NCBI GenBank assembly: GCA_016714015.1
Contig: JADJNZ010000001.1
Coordinates: forward strand, 310,001-374,000
Direction: 5' to 3'
From: Gemmatimonadota bacterium
GTDB lineage: Bacteria; Gemmatimonadota; Gemmatimonadetes; Gemmatimonadales; Gemmatimonadaceae
DNA length: 64,000 nucleotides
Shown here: in pieces, positions 7,055-17,057 of the stretch
Layout: each line of letters opens with the position of its first letter
How positions within the stretch are numbered: position 1 is the first letter of the stretch
The notes under the pieces: generated by a model
Seen by the model: only the letters and a program-made list of their open reading frames with translations
Database searches by the model: none
What the model was told of the DNA's origin: nothing
Made by a program: the position numbers and the translations under genes

Positions 7055-7896
7055 TTGGCGTAGAGGCGCTTCGCGAACGCCTCCTTGAGCTTCACGGTGA
7101 TCGGGCCGGGCTTGCCGGTGCCGACCGTGCGGCCGTCGATCTCCACCAGGGGGGTCACGTCGGTGGTGGTACCGACCACGAAGACTTCGCTCGCCCTCGG
7201 CAGGTCAAGCAGCGCCACGGGGCGCTCTTCGCACTTGATGCCGAGTTCCTTCACCAGCGCCATGATCTCGATGCGCGTGATGCCGGGGAGGATGTAGTGC
7301 GAGAGCGGGTAGGTGCGCAGCACGCCGTCGATCACGAAGAAGGCGTTCGTCGCGGCGCCCTCGGTGATCATGCCGTCGCGATGCAGCAGTGCCTCGTAGG
7401 CGCCGGCCTCCTGCGCCTGCTGACGGGCGAGGACGGGGCCGAGGAGGTTCACCGTCTTCAGGTCGCAGCGGGCCCAGCGGATGTCGGGGGTGGTGATGCC
7501 CTTCAAGCCCGTGTCGCGCGCGGCGAAGTTGGGGGTGAAGGCGCTCGCGGCAGCGTAGATGGTGGTCGGCGTGTTGGCCGGCGGGAAGTGGTGCGTGCGC
7601 GGCGCGGCGCCGCGGGAGACCTGGAGGTAGACCGTCGCCTCGCCAGCCGCGAGGGCGTTGTCGGCGACGAGCTTCTCGCAGACGGCCTTCAATCCCTCGG
7701 TGCCCGCCCTGTTGATGCGGAGGCCGTCGAGACCGTTCGCGAGGCGCGCGGCGTGCGCGTCCCACGCGAAGACCGCGCCCTTGATGACCCGCACCACCTC
7801 GTAGATCCCGTCGCCGAAGATGAAGCCGCGGTCCTCGACCGGGATCATCGCCTGCTCCTTCGGCACGTACTTCCCATTCAGGTAGACGGTCGTCAT
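7051..7896 (-). CDS. dat: D-amino-acid aminotransferase (class IV, PLP)
   Basis: A 281-residue fold-type IV aminotransferase. It has the N-terminal YLNGKYVPKEQA strand, IPVEDRGFIFGDGIYEV, the PLP lysine K147 in CDLKTVNLL and E179 in GMITEGAATN. The closest named family is D-alanine aminotransferase, which interconverts D-alanine and other D-amino acids with 2-oxo acids and so supplies peptidoglycan precursors. Branched-chain aminotransferase or 4-amino-4-deoxychorismate lyase are possible alternatives in this fold. It lies 12 bases after the M3-like peptidase gene and overlaps the M20 gene by four bases, so these are one operon. Confidence 0.85.
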   Translation of the reverse strand: MTTVYLNGKYVPKEQAMIPVEDRGFIFGDGIYEVVRVIKGAVFAWDAHAARLANGLDGLRINRAGTEGLKAVCEKLVADNALAAGEATVYLQVSRGAAPRTHHFPPANTPTTIYAAASAFTPNFAARDTGLKGITTPDIRWARCDLKTVNLLGPVLARQQAQEAGAYEALLHRDGMITEGAATNAFFVIDGVLRTYPLSHYILPGITRIEIMALVKELGIKCEERPVALLDLPRASEVFVVGTTTDVTPLVEIDGRTVGTGKPGPITVKLKEAFAKRLYAK

Positions 7897-7908
7897 CTCA
7901 CGGCGCTC

Positions 7909-9447
7909 CTATCCGATCATGCGTTCGATGCCGGCGATGACGGGGGCGAAGGAGAGGCCCTTCCCGGCCACGCGGCGTGATTGTTCGTCCGCCAGCTCGC
8001 GCTGGCCCCAGCCGAAGAGCTCGCCGACGATCCACGGACCCGCCTTGGGGTTCCGCCACCAGTCGGCGTCGAACCGCTCGCGCAGCGATTCGTCCAGCAC
8101 GGCCTGCATCTGCCAGGCGCGCAGGTAGCGCGCGGCATAGTACCGCGGATCCACATCGACGAACGCGTCGGCCGCATGGTAGCGGAAGCCGGTCGCGTTG
8201 GTGAGCGTCTCCACGAACAGGTCGGGCAACGCGCTCCACGAGACGCCGCCGCCATGCAGCTCGGTCTCGTAGATGAGCTTGGCGCAGTACCGCCGCACGA
8301 AGTGCAGCTCCTCGAACCCCTGCGAGTGGAGGAAGGCGGGGAGCTCCTTCTTCCCCAGCCCGGTGTAGCGCGCGAGCCAGCCGGCGTCCTTCAGGCGGTG
8401 ATCGAAGAGCATCGCGTACCCTTCGGTCACCGAGTTGTCGCCGAGCCAGCGGAACTCGAACGGCAGGTCGCGACGCATGTTGCCGAAGTGGAGCGCATGC
8501 CCGAGCTCGTGCATGAGCGTCATATAGTCCGACGAGCCGCCGTGCGGCCGCAGCACGAGATGCACCACGTCGGGGATCCGCACCGGCGCGCAGAAGGCGC
8601 GGGCGCGCTTCCCCGGACGGTCGGCCGTGTCATAGAGCACGTGGCCGTTCGCATCGGGCGACGTCCCCATCTCCGTCACCTGGCGGCGCACCTCGCGCTC
8701 CATCGCCTCGGCGGGGAAGTACGCGTCGAACTCCGGCGCGCGCATGAGCGCGAGGAGGTCGGCGCGCGTGACGTCGGCGACGGCCATGCCGAGTCCCTTC
8801 TTCACGTAGAAGGGCATGAGCTCGTCCCACATCGCCTGCGTGTCGCGCAGGAAGGCCTCGCACTCGGCGCGCAGCGCGGCGACCGAGACGCCGGCGAGTG
8901 CTTCCCAGGTGGCGTTGTAGGTGGACGCGATGCCGAGCTTGGAGACGACCTCGTGCTCGCGCTCGAGCTTCTCCTGCTTCATGGGCGCGAGCTCGGCCTG
9001 CACGAGCGCGGCGCGGGCGTCGTCGAGCGCGTGCCGCGTGGCGGCGTCGCGGGTGTTGGCGATGGTGATCGCCGCGCGCTGGTACGGCTCCTCGGCGCCG
9101 TCGCTCGTGCGGACGACGGCCGCACCCTCCCAGGCGATCTCGCGCTCGTCGAGCGCGGCGAGCTCGCGGCCCACGCGGCTCTCGAGGAGCCAGTCGAGGA
9201 GGAGGCGCGACGAGCGGTGCTCCTCGCTGACGGGCGCCCCGGCGGCGGGCGTGGAGCCCTTGAAGAGCTCGAGCGCCATCGCGAACGCCTCGTCGTCGTA
9301 CGCGGCGCGGTGCTTCTCGTAGATGGGCTGGAGGGCGGCCCCTTCCTTGTGCCCGGCGTGCGCGGCGTGGTACTCGGCCGAGACCTCCTCGAGGAAGGCC
9401 TCGCCGCGCCGACGCAGCGCGTCGAGCGGTGCGTCGTCGCGGCCCAT
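7909..9447 (-). CDS. M3-like zinc metallopeptidase
   Basis: A 512-residue, mainly helical zinc peptidase. The motif HELGH lies at residues 313-317, and E342 in SVTEGYAMLF is a good third zinc ligand, giving the gluzincin pattern seen in M3 oligoendopeptidases and M2-like enzymes. No signal peptide is seen, so a cytoplasmic oligopeptidase is likely. The ATG at 9447 was chosen. A GTG nine bases earlier overlaps the glyS stop (GTGA) and is an equally plausible coupled start. A reading frame running on into glyS is only a shadow. The gene sits between glyS and dat in a compact operon. Confidence 0.82.
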   Translation of the reverse strand: MGRDDAPLDALRRRGEAFLEEVSAEYHAAHAGHKEGAALQPIYEKHRAAYDDEAFAMALELFKGSTPAAGAPVSEEHRSSRLLLDWLLESRVGRELAALDEREIAWEGAAVVRTSDGAEEPYQRAAITIANTRDAATRHALDDARAALVQAELAPMKQEKLEREHEVVSKLGIASTYNATWEALAGVSVAALRAECEAFLRDTQAMWDELMPFYVKKGLGMAVADVTRADLLALMRAPEFDAYFPAEAMEREVRRQVTEMGTSPDANGHVLYDTADRPGKRARAFCAPVRIPDVVHLVLRPHGGSSDYMTLMHELGHALHFGNMRRDLPFEFRWLGDNSVTEGYAMLFDHRLKDAGWLARYTGLGKKELPAFLHSQGFEELHFVRRYCAKLIYETELHGGGVSWSALPDLFVETLTNATGFRYHAADAFVDVDPRYYAARYLRAWQMQAVLDESLRERFDADWWRNPKAGPWIVGELFGWGQRELADEQSRRVAGKGLSFAPVIAGIERMIG

Positions 9448-9452
9448 CGCGG

Positions 9453-10829
9453 TCACCCCACCAACGCCGCTTCGGCGCGCGCGTGGTCGGCTTCGATGTA
9501 GTCGGTCATGATCTCCGCGACCTTCGACGTGTTCACGCGGATCTGCCCCATGTCGTCGCGGAAGCGGATGGTGACGTCGTCGTTCTTGGTGGAGTCGCCG
9601 TCGATGGTGATGCCGAACGGCGTGCCCGCCTCGTCCTGCCGGCGATAGCGGCGGCCGATGGCGCCGGCCTCGTCGTAGAAGACGTTGAACTTCTTGCGCA
9701 GCGCGGCGCCGAGCTTCTCGGCCATCTCCGGCTGTCCGTCCTTCTTGGTGAGCGGGAAGATGCCGGCCTTGATGGGGGCGAGCGCGGGATGGAAGCCCAT
9801 CACCGTGCGGCCCTCGGTCTCGCCGGGAACGGCCTCCTCGCGGAGGGCGTTGACCATGATGGCGAGGGTCACGCGGTCGGCGCCGACGGAGGTCTCGATG
9901 ACGTACGGCAGGTAGCGCTTGTTGGCGGCCTGGTCCACGTACTCGAGCTTCTTGGAGGAGAACTCCTGGTGCTGCTTGAGGTCGAAGTCGGAGCGGTTGT
10001 GGACGCCCTCGATCTCCTGGAAGCCGAGGGAGCCGCCGAAGTCGAAGTTGATGTCGAAGGCGGCGCGGGCGTAGTGCGCGAGTTCCTTCTCGGTGTGCTG
10101 ATGGAACTCGAGGCGGTCGCGCTCGAGGCCGAGGCCGAGGTGCCAGTCGAGGCGGGCCTGCTTCCAGCGCTCGAAGTGCTCCATGTCGGTGCCGGGCTCG
10201 ACGAAGAACTGCATCTCCATCTGCTCGAACTCGCGCGTGCGGAACGTGAAGTTCCCCGGGGTGATCTCGTTGCGGAACGCCTTGCCGATCTGGGCGATGC
10301 CGAACGGGACCTTTTGGCGCGTGGCCTGCTGGACGTTCAGGAAGTTCACGAAGATGCCCTGCGCCGTCTCGGGGCGCAGGTAGACGACGGCCGCCGAGTC
10401 CTCGACGGGGCCCATGAACGTCTTGAACATGAGGTTGAACTGCCGGGGCTCGGTGAGCTGGCAGTCGGTGTGCTCGCCGGGCTTCTTGCTGGGCTTCCGG
10501 GCGCACTGGGCGTCGCCGAGCTTGTCGGCGCGGAAGCGGGCCTTGCAGGCCTTGCAGTCGATGAGCGGGTCGGAGAAGCCGGAGACGTGGCCGGAGGCTT
10601 CCCAGACGCGGGGGTGCATGAGGATGGCGGCGTCGAGGCCCTCGACGTCATCGCGCTCGCGCACCATGGCGTTCCACCAGCGCGCCTTGACGTTGTTCTT
10701 GAGCTCCACGCCCAGGGGACCGTAGTCCCACACCGATCCGGTGCCGCCGTAGATCTCGGAGGACTGGAAGATGAAGCCACGCCGCTTGGCGAGGCTGACG
10801 AGGGTCTCGAGGACGTCGGGACGGGGCAT
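9453..10829 (-). CDS. glyS: Glycyl-tRNA synthetase, single-chain type
   Basis: A 458-residue class II synthetase of the alpha-2 type (the form found in eukaryotes, archaea and many bacteria, not the alpha2-beta2 type). The N-terminus has RRGFIFQSSEIYGG and WDYGPLGVELKNN. Motif 2 appears as FRNEITPGNFTFRTREFEQ and motif 3 in the C-terminal catalytic part. A Cys-rich insertion (DCKACKARFRAD...AQC) probably binds zinc. It charges tRNA-Gly in the cytoplasm. It is first in the operon with the peptidase and aminotransferase genes. A TAGATT box lies about 40 bases upstream. Confidence 0.96.
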   Translation of the reverse strand: MPRPDVLETLVSLAKRRGFIFQSSEIYGGTGSVWDYGPLGVELKNNVKARWWNAMVRERDDVEGLDAAILMHPRVWEASGHVSGFSDPLIDCKACKARFRADKLGDAQCARKPSKKPGEHTDCQLTEPRQFNLMFKTFMGPVEDSAAVVYLRPETAQGIFVNFLNVQQATRQKVPFGIAQIGKAFRNEITPGNFTFRTREFEQMEMQFFVEPGTDMEHFERWKQARLDWHLGLGLERDRLEFHQHTEKELAHYARAAFDINFDFGGSLGFQEIEGVHNRSDFDLKQHQEFSSKKLEYVDQAANKRYLPYVIETSVGADRVTLAIMVNALREEAVPGETEGRTVMGFHPALAPIKAGIFPLTKKDGQPEMAEKLGAALRKKFNVFYDEAGAIGRRYRRQDEAGTPFGITIDGDSTKNDDVTIRFRDDMGQIRVNTSKVAEIMTDYIEADHARAEAALVG

Positions 10830-10868
10830 GAACGACCGGGGGCGCGGGGATGAGGGCGGTGACGCCTC

Positions 10869-10874
10869 AATCTA
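10869..10874 (-). promoter_or_regulatory. Possible -10 element for glyS
   Basis: The minus strand reads GGTAGATTGAGG about 40 bases before the glyS ATG. The TAGATT core is the same as in the promoters proposed for purA, ftcD and the response regulator. I see no good -35 box at 16-18 bases. Confidence 0.35.
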
Positions 10875-10907
10875 CCATCGCGCCCTCAGGGGGCACACCC
10901 GAGCGAA

Positions 10908-11586
10908 CTAGCGGCGGTCGAGTTCGTTCAGGACCGGGGCGCTCTGGCCCACGAGGTCGAGGAGGACGAACGAGGCCGCGGCGGCCGCGGCGGCGGTGCG
11001 CGCGTACATCGGCTGCGCCTGGAGGCGCGCCGAGAGGGCGCGGAAGGGCGCGGTCCACGGCGACGGCGGCGCGATCTCGGGGACGGCCTGGCTGAGCTCG
11101 GCGCAGAGCGTGGGGCCGAGGCGCTTGGCGCCGAGGGCGGCGACGAACCGCTCGCCGCGGGGGGCGTCCTGCGCCGCGGGCGTGCTGGCCCAGACGCGGG
11201 TGGCCGCGACGATCGCCTGCTCGCGGCCGCCGGCGACCATGCGGCGGAAGCCGAGCTGGAAGCGGTCGAACGAGTCGGCGTGGCGGCAGAGCATCTCGCC
11301 GACGAGACCCTTGAGGAGCGGGTCGAGCGACTTGGGGAGCTCGGCGGCCGCCTCGAGATCGACGGCGAGGGGGACGAACCAGCCGTCCTTGGTCTGCTGG
11401 AGCAGGCCGGCCTCCTCGAGGTCGGCGACGCGGTCCCAGTCCATCGGCGAGGCCCAGGGCCAGCGCTCGAGGAGGTAGGCGACGTCCGCCTCACGGACCG
11501 AATCGCCGGCCATGGCGATGGCGTGCAGGAGCACGCGGTCGTCGGCGGAGAGGGCGAAGTCGAGGGAGGCGGGCGTGGGCGTCATT
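10908..11586 (-). CDS. Hypothetical protein, possibly C-terminally membrane-anchored
   Basis: A 226-residue protein of no family I recognise. I chose the ATG at 11586 because GGGATG lies just upstream. The longer open frame has proline-rich, non-protein-like content. The sequence is mainly helical, with a winged-helix-like middle (LLERWPWASPMDWDRVADLEEAGLL, roughly residues 31-55). Near the C-terminus an alanine-rich helix, AAAAAAASFVLLDLVG, could sit in the membrane. It lies upstream of glyS with an 80-base gap and may or may not be cotranscribed. Confidence 0.65.
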
Positions 11587-11760
11587 TTGTCATCCCTATG
11601 ACGCGCGAGCCGGCGGAAAGTTAACAGTGCACCTTTTCGCGGCGGGCCGGGGGCGGGGGCGGTAGATGATGACCGGCTTGGGGTGCTGGCGGCGGGGGCG
11701 GGACATAAAGGCAGTCTCGGCCACCGCCGCCGGACCTTTAGCCCTCCTATCATCCCGTGA

Positions 11761-12819
11761 TCAGCCCCCGATCGCCCCCGCGATCAGCACCCCGTGCCCG
11801 CGCCCGTTCTCGATGAAGACCTTGTTGGCGTCGTACCCGCTCGCCAGGACCCCGGCGATGAACACCCCCGGGACGTTGGTCTCCATGGTGGAGGGGTCGT
11901 GCGAGGGGATCCCCGTCGCCGCGTCCATCTCCACGCCGAGCGAGGAGAGCAGCTCCGAAGACGGGGTGAAGCCGGTCATCAGATAGACGTGCTGCGCCGG
12001 CAGGATCCCGGGGCCGTCCTTCCCTTCGAGGTGGACGCGGCCGTGCTCGATGGCCGTCACCCGGGTGTTCCAGCGGACGCCGATCGACCCGTCCTTCAGG
12101 CGGTTCTGGAGGTCGGGGAGGACCCAGGGCTTGATGTTCTTGTCGAAGCTGGGCCCGAAGTGGACGAGGGTGACCTTCGCCCCGTGCCGCCACAGGTCGA
12201 GGACGGCCTCGGCGGCGGAGTTCCCCGCCCCGACGACGATCGCATCGCGCTGGAAGGCCTCGTGCCCCTCGCGGTAGAGATGCGAGACGTGCGGGAGGTC
12301 CTCGCCGGGCACGTTGAGGGGGTTGGGCGTGCCGAAGTAGCCGGTGGCGACGACCACGGCGCGGACCTTCGTCTCGACCACATCGCCGCCGCGCGGCTTG
12401 GAGTGGATGACGTAGTCCTGCTTGCGCCGCCAGACCTGCACCACCGGCTCGTACTGATGCACGTCGAGGCCGAGGTGCTGGACGACCATGCGATAGTAGG
12501 CGAGCGCCTCGCGGCGGGTCGGCTTGTCGGTCGCGATGGGGAACGGCACGTTCGCGATGGCGATCTTCTCGGCGGTCGAGAAGAAGGTCATGTAGAGCGG
12601 GTACGACGCGATGGAGCTCGCGACACAGCCGCGGTCGTAGACGATGGCGCGGACGCCGGACGCCTCGAGGGCCGCGGCGGCGGCGAGGCCACAGGGCCCG
12701 GCGCCGATGACGGCGACGGGGAGCCCGGCGTCGCGCTCGCTGATGCTGCCGACGAGCCCCGGCACGGACTTCGCCGAGGCCGCCTTCACGGCGGAGGGGC
12801 GGCGCTTCTTCTCAGCCAC
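11761..12819 (-). CDS. ypdA: YpdA-family FAD/NAD(P)-dependent oxidoreductase
   Basis: A 352-residue two-dinucleotide-fold flavoprotein. The FAD site is VIGAGPCGLAAA (about residues 36-47). The segment CVASSIASYPLYMTFFST is characteristic of YpdA proteins. The NAD(P) site is VVGAGNSAAEAVLDL, and the C-terminal FAD contact is NVPGVFIAGVLASG. Members of this family are proposed bacillithiol disulfide reductases, so it suggests that a bacillithiol-like redox system operates. No bacillithiol synthesis gene is in the window. It begins 15 bases after purA ends and so probably shares its transcript. Confidence 0.85.
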   Translation of the reverse strand: MAEKKRRPSAVKAASAKSVPGLVGSISERDAGLPVAVIGAGPCGLAAAAALEASGVRAIVYDRGCVASSIASYPLYMTFFSTAEKIAIANVPFPIATDKPTRREALAYYRMVVQHLGLDVHQYEPVVQVWRRKQDYVIHSKPRGGDVVETKVRAVVVATGYFGTPNPLNVPGEDLPHVSHLYREGHEAFQRDAIVVGAGNSAAEAVLDLWRHGAKVTLVHFGPSFDKNIKPWVLPDLQNRLKDGSIGVRWNTRVTAIEHGRVHLEGKDGPGILPAQHVYLMTGFTPSSELLSSLGVEMDAATGIPSHDPSTMETNVPGVFIAGVLASGYDANKVFIENGRGHGVLIAGAIGG

Positions 12820-12834
12820 CGCGCGCCTCCCGGA

Positions 12835-14121
<1,287 letters not shown>

Positions 14122-14150
14122 GGTGCGGTACTGGTCAGGGTCAGGGGCAA

Positions 14151-14178
14151 CAAAAAACGCCCCGGGTGGCGGGGCGTT
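14151..14178 (-). terminator. Intrinsic terminator of the trpS-mgtC-pilT-dapA operon
   Basis: On the minus strand AACGCCCCG, a five-base loop and CGGGGCGTT form a perfect 9-bp stem followed by a run of Ts (TTTTTTG). It lies about 206 bases after the dapA-like stop codon and only 30 bases before the purA ATG. Confidence 0.9.
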
Positions 14179-14183
14179 GGAAT

Positions 14184-14212
14184 AATCTACGCACGGTACC
14201 TTGGGCGGGCAA
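14184..14212 (-). promoter_or_regulatory. Predicted purA promoter
   Basis: The minus strand shows TTGCCC (14212-14207), a 17-base spacer and TAGATT (14189-14184). Transcription would begin about seven bases later, near 14177. That is the first base of the terminator hairpin, so the purA mRNA would carry the hairpin at its extreme 5' end. Confidence 0.55.
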
Positions 14213-14232
14213 CGCGGTTTGGAACCGCTTTC

Positions 14233-14373
14233 ACCACAGAGGGCACAGAGGGCACAGAGAACGGCGGAGAACTGCGACTGCCTCTTTGGGGGGCTTCGGG
14301 GAGGGATCCTTCCCCCACGCCCTCTCCAACGGCCGTTCTCCGCCCTTCTCTGTGTTCTCTGTGTCCTCTGTGG
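14233..14373. repeat. Dispersed CACAGAG palindrome, copy B
   Basis: ACCACAGAGGGCACAGAGGG-type left arm, a GC-rich centre and a right arm ending TGTGTCCTCTGTGGT. It lies between the dapA-like gene and its terminator. The arms match copies A and C closely while the centres differ. Confidence 0.88.
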
Positions 14374-14384
14374 TGAGCAGTTCC

Positions 14385-15263
14385 TCAGCCGAGCGCGGCG
14401 CGCATCTCCGCGCGGCCGGCATCCGAGAGCGGTAGCAGCGGCAGGCGCGGCGCGGCGCCGACGCGGCCGACCTGGTCCATCGCCGCCTTCACGCCCGGGA
14501 CGCCGAGCTTGGCGACGATCGTGTCGGCCATCGGCTTGAGCTTGGCCTGCGCCGCGGTGGCACGCGCCGTGTCGCCCGAGCGGACGGCGTAGAGCACCTC
14601 GCGCGAGAGCGCGGCGGCGAAGAGCGAGACGGCGAGGATGCCGCCGCGCGCGCCGGCCTCGAGTCCCGCCTGGAGCGCCGAGCCGCTGCCGGTGATCACC
14701 GAGAACGTGTCGGACTGCGCGGCGAGGAAGCCCTTGAGCATGTTCACGTCGCCCGAGCTGTCCTTGATGCCGATGACGTTCGCGTGCTGCGCGAGCTCGG
14801 CGACGAGGTCGGCGGGGAGCGCGAAGTGCATGTACTTGGGGATGTTGTAGAGCATCACCGGGAGCGGCGAGCCGTCGGCGACGCGATGGTAGTGCGCGGC
14901 GAGGTTCTCGCGCGCCATCGCGTTGGAGTAGTAGTGCGGCGCGACGACGAGCACCGCGTCGGCGCCGGCGTCCTTGGCGGCGCGGCAGCGCGCGAGGCAC
15001 TGGCGCGCCGACTCGGCGCCCGTGCCGACGATGACGAGCTTGTCCTTGGGCACCACCTCGCGCGCGGCGGCGGCGAGCTGCGCGCGCTCCGTCTCGTCGA
15101 GGAGCGCCGCCTCGCCCGTGGAGCCTGCGACGACGACGCCGGAGAGCCCGTCGGCCATGTGCGCGCGGACGTTCGCCTTGAAGCCGTCGACGTCGAGGTC
15201 CTCGTTGGCGCCCTTGAAGGGGCTGATGACGGGACCGAAGATGCCCGAGAGATCGATGCTCAT
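14385..15263 (-). CDS. Dihydrodipicolinate synthase / N-acetylneuraminate lyase family aldolase
   Basis: A 292-residue class I aldolase of the DapA/NAL family. GSTGE lies at residues 47-51, the catalytic tyrosine is probably Y139 in MLYNIP and the Schiff-base lysine is K167 in IGIKDSSGD. True DapA enzymes have GTTGE and a dimer-interface Tyr pair. Here the GSTGE motif and the LYNIPKYMHF segment leave open a 4-hydroxy-2-oxoglutarate aldolase or another 2-oxo-acid lyase. It overlaps the pilT-like stop by four bases (ATGA) and ends the operon before the terminator at 14151-14178. Confidence 0.8.
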   Translation of the reverse strand: MSIDLSGIFGPVISPFKGANEDLDVDGFKANVRAHMADGLSGVVVAGSTGEAALLDETERAQLAAAAREVVPKDKLVIVGTGAESARQCLARCRAAKDAGADAVLVVAPHYYSNAMARENLAAHYHRVADGSPLPVMLYNIPKYMHFALPADLVAELAQHANVIGIKDSSGDVNMLKGFLAAQSDTFSVITGSGSALQAGLEAGARGGILAVSLFAAALSREVLYAVRSGDTARATAAQAKLKPMADTIVAKLGVPGVKAAMDQVGRVGAAPRLPLLPLSDAGRAEMRAALG

Positions 15264-16429
15264 CCGTTGAGGAACTCCAAGCCGGTGCCGAAGCCGCCCG
15301 ACATCGGCTCCTGGATGGGGGTGGTCTCGCCGTGCGCGGGCGTGCCATGCGACGTCGGCCGCTTGCTGAGCATGCCCATCTTGAGCTGGAAGTCGCTCGG
15401 CCGCGTGCTCGCCGCGAGCGCGACGGGGTACTCGATGACGCCGGTGGTGACGAGCTCCTCGAGATGCTGGTCGAAGGTCTGCATCCCGTACTGCTCCCGG
15501 CCGTCGGCGATGAAGTCGCGGATCTCACCGACGCGGTCGCGGTCGAGCATCAGCTCGCGGATGGTCGGCGTGACCACCATGATCTCGAGCGCGGCGACGC
15601 GGCCCTTGCCGTCGGCGCGGGGGAGGAGGCGCTGCGAGACGACGGCGTGGAGCGACTCGGCGAGGCGCACGCGCACGACGTCCTGCTCCTCGGGCTGGAA
15701 CATCGCGAGGATGCGCAGCACGGTGCTCTGCGCGTCCGGCGTGTGGACGGTGGAGATGAGGAGGTGCCCCGTCTCGGCGGCCTTCATCGCGGTGTCGATC
15801 GTCTCGGCATCGCGCATCTCGCCGATGAGCACCACGTCGGGGTCCTGGCGCAGCGCGGCGCGGAGGCCCATGCGGAAGCTCTCGGTGTCCACGCCGATCT
15901 CGCGCTGCGTGATGGAGCTCTGCAGGTCGCGATGGAGGAACTCGATGGGGTTCTCGAGCGTGACGATGTGCTTGTTGAGATGCTGGTTGATGTGATTCAG
16001 CATCGCCGCCATCGTGGTGCTCTTGCCCGAGCCGGTGACGCCGGTGACGAGGACCATGCCGCGCTCGGCCTCGGAGATGCTCTTGAGCACCGGCGGGACG
16101 GCGAGCTTGTCGAAGCTCGGCACCTCGAAGGGGATGACGCGCATGACGATCATGAAGCTCGAGCGCTGGCGCAGGATGTTCACGCGGAAGCGGCCGATGC
16201 CGGGAGCGCCCCACGAGCAATCGTAGTCCTGCAGCTTGTCGAGCCGCGCGCGGTCATCCTCGTTGGAGATGAGCCGCATGGCGATCGACCGCGTCTGGTC
16301 GGGGGTGAGCGCCTGCTTGGTGAGCGGCACGAGCTTGCCGTCGATGCGCGCGCGGAAGACGTCGCCCGCCTTGATGTGCAGGTCGGAGGCGCCGCGCTCG
16401 ACCGCTGCCTTGATGATCTTCTCCATCAC
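15260..16429 (-). CDS. pilT: PilT-type type IV pilus retraction ATPase
   Basis: A 389-residue secretion ATPase. An N-terminal domain with GASDLHIKAG precedes the Walker A motif GVTGSGKSTT (residues 130-139). The Asp box with IVTLENPIEF, the Walker B region VVLIGEMRD and the His box STVHTPDAQST follow. The order and length match PilT, which depolymerises type IV pili for twitching motility, at the cytoplasmic face of the inner membrane. The C-terminal tail beyond residue 350 is longer than usual and low in complexity. No other pilus genes are present here, so it is an isolated pil gene. It lies 19 bases after mgtC. Confidence 0.93.
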   Translation of the reverse strand: MMEKIIKAAVERGASDLHIKAGDVFRARIDGKLVPLTKQALTPDQTRSIAMRLISNEDDRARLDKLQDYDCSWGAPGIGRFRVNILRQRSSFMIVMRVIPFEVPSFDKLAVPPVLKSISEAERGMVLVTGVTGSGKSTTMAAMLNHINQHLNKHIVTLENPIEFLHRDLQSSITQREIGVDTESFRMGLRAALRQDPDVVLIGEMRDAETIDTAMKAAETGHLLISTVHTPDAQSTVLRILAMFQPEEQDVVRVRLAESLHAVVSQRLLPRADGKGRVAALEIMVVTPTIRELMLDRDRVGEIRDFIADGREQYGMQTFDQHLEELVTTGVIEYPVALAASTRPSDFQLKMGMLSKRPTSHGTPAHGETTPIQEPMSGGFGTGLEFLNG

Positions 16430-16448
16430 TCCCGTCCGTGTGTGTGGC

Positions 16449-17057
16449 TCACTGCTGGGTCCGTTCGCCGTCGGGCGGCGTGGTGCCGGCCGGCGGCGTG
16501 ACCACCGGCGTCTCCGAAGTGTAGCGCGTGGGACGTCCGCGCCGGTCGGTCGCGCGTCGCCCCTCTTCCTTGCCCAGCCACTCCTGCGCCGGGACGCCGT
16601 TCTGCTGGTCGCCGTCGTGCGGGAGGTACTTCTTCTCCGCCCATCCGAGTCCGACGAGCACGACCATCACCGTGACGGTCGAACCGAAGGCCTCGACGAA
16701 GTAGCCGGCACCGACGGTGAGACCGAGCGCCGCGACGACCCAGATGGTCGCGGCCGAGGTGAGGCCGGTGATCTGGCCTCGCGTGTGAAGGATGGTGCCG
16801 GCGCCGAGGAAGCCGATGCCGGTGACGACCTGCGCCGCGATGCGCGCGGGGTCGCCGCCGTGCGTGGCGGCGATGCTCATGGAGAGGTCCATGAGGATCG
16901 CCGAGCCGAGGCAGATGAGGATGTTGGTGCGGAGCCCGGCCGGCTTGTGCTTGAGCTCGCGCTCGAGCCCGATGCCGCCGCCGATGAGCACCGCGGCGAT
17001 GAGCTTGGCGGCGAGGTCGAGGCGGAAGGCCTCGACGATCAGGTCATTGAGCGGCAT
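16449..17057 (-). CDS. MgtC/SapB-family membrane protein
   Basis: A 202-residue protein with the MgtC core: IGGGIGLERELKHKPAGLRT, a helix ILICLGSAILM, GIGFLGAGTI and TSAATIWVVAALGLTVGAG. The core spans residues about 1-150 and has four or five membrane segments. The last 50 residues are a charged, proline-rich cytoplasmic tail. Family members influence magnesium homeostasis and F-ATPase activity in pathogens. The role here is unknown. The start at 17057 overlaps the trpS stop by 14 bases, so the two are translationally coupled. Confidence 0.88.
   Translation of the reverse strand: MPLNDLIVEAFRLDLAAKLIAAVLIGGGIGLERELKHKPAGLRTNILICLGSAILMDLSMSIAATHGGDPARIAAQVVTGIGFLGAGTILHTRGQITGLTSAATIWVVAALGLTVGAGYFVEAFGSTVTVMVVLVGLGWAEKKYLPHDGDQQNGVPAQEWLGKEEGRRATDRRGRPTRYTSETPVVTPPAGTTPPDGERTQQ

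Noticed and set aside
9448..10506. Upstream part of the continuous frame that ends with the M3-like peptidase
   Set aside because: This part is the shadow of glyS in another frame (Arg/His-rich, low complexity). The peptidase starts at about 9447, next to the glyS stop.
14122..15528. Upstream part of the long frame that includes purA
   Set aside because: It reads through a terminator, a palindromic repeat and the antiparallel frame of the aldolase with non-protein-like composition. PurA begins at 14121.
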